A stretch of 11,818 nt of DNA from contig CAJUHL010000049.1 in assembly GCA_910586425.1 (NCBI GenBank), forward strand, positions 1 to 11,818, written 5' to 3'. Below the pieces are notes generated by a model. It made no database searches, was not told where the DNA came from, and saw only the letters and a list, made by a program, of their open reading frames with translations. Source of the stretch: an uncultured Bacilli bacterium (GTDB lineage: Bacteria; Bacillota_I; Bacilli_A; RF39; UBA660). Shown piece after piece: positions 11,721-11,818 of the stretch. Both the position numbers and the translations under genes were made by a program. How positions within the stretch are numbered: position 1 is the first letter of the stretch; each line of letters begins with the position of its first letter.

Positions 11721-11746
11721 TGGTGCGCTTGAATTTACAATAAAAG

Positions 11747-11766
11747 AAAAACGTTTCCAACGTTTT
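11747..11766. repeat. Right target-site duplication of the IS, with the original T run
   Basis: This is identical to 10702-10721, but here the hairpin continues as TTTTTT, a proper Rho-independent terminator. It is probably the original terminator of the cysS-peptidase operon, now separated from it by the IS. Confidence 0.85.
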
Positions 11767-11780
11767 TTCAGAGTGTAGAC

Positions 11781-11808
11781 AAACCCATAGATTTTTTCTA
11801 TGGGTTTT
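11781..11808. terminator. Strong terminator at the right edge
   Basis: AAACCCATAGA (11781-11791) and TCTATGGGTTT (11797-11807) form a perfect 11-bp stem with a loop of five T. A/T tracts on both sides suggest it works in both directions, perhaps also serving a gene beyond the window. Confidence 0.8.
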
Positions 11809-11818
11809 CTATTGATTA

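Larger units (their letters stand above)
10722..11746. mobile_element. Complete IS30-family insertion sequence, 1,025 bp
   Basis: The element lies between two copies of a 20-bp repeat. Its ends form imperfect inverted repeats: 10722-10747 against the reverse complement of 11721-11746 match at 18 of 26 positions, ending in a shared CGCACCA block. It carries one full-length transposase. IS30 members usually duplicate 2-3 bp, but IS1630 of Mycoplasma fermentans is known to target and duplicate inverted repeats of variable length, the pattern seen here. The exact edges depend on how the shared T residues are assigned. Confidence 0.85.

Overview
The window comes from a low-GC, single-membrane Bacillota-type genome. 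It is AT-rich, uses AGGAGG-type ribosome binding sites and consensus sigma-A promoters, and both tRNAs and the house-keeping genes look Gram-positive. TGG encodes Trp and TGA is used as a stop, so the standard bacterial code (table 11) applies. I cannot name the species; an Erysipelotrichia- or Mollicutes-related lineage is a guess.

Layout. (1) 1-739: left flank, all on the minus strand. It holds the 5' end of a serine recombinase gene, an unrecognised 95-codon frame and a hairpin terminator. (2) 740-7301: a compact prophage of about 6.5 kb that reads as an integrated filamentous phage (inovirus). It is bounded by a 17-bp direct repeat matching the 3' end of a tRNA-Leu gene, which stays intact at the right junction. 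(3) 7285-7453: tRNA-Leu(UAG) and a CAU-anticodon tRNA, minus strand, with their own promoter. (4) 7575-10703: host genes cysK-like, cysS and a YugP-type membrane zinc peptidase. (5) 10722-11746: a complete IS30-family insertion sequence, flanked by a 20-bp direct repeat that is itself a terminator hairpin. (6) A further terminator closes the window.

The prophage order matches filamentous phages. Two small early genes (72 aa; 115-aa winged helix) are followed by an intergenic region with four 18-bp imperfect palindromes and an AT-rich stretch, the likely replication origin. A strong promoter then drives a 77-aa major coat protein candidate, which ends in a terminator. Next come a 50-aa membrane protein, a 593-aa pIII-like adsorption protein with signal peptide, glycine linker and C-terminal anchor, six tightly packed small membrane proteins, and a Zot/pI-type ATPase that would power extrusion. 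A strong terminator and a tyrosine integrase with its own promoter complete it. No secretin is present, as expected for a one-membrane host. I see no HUH rolling-circle replicase and no recognisable single-strand binding protein, so replication is the least explained part.

Neighbours affect each other. The phage separated the tRNA pair from the terminator that probably served it (668-694) and supplies a replacement (7238-7276). The IS landed in the terminator of the cysS-peptidase operon, duplicated its hairpin, and carries a terminator inside its left end.
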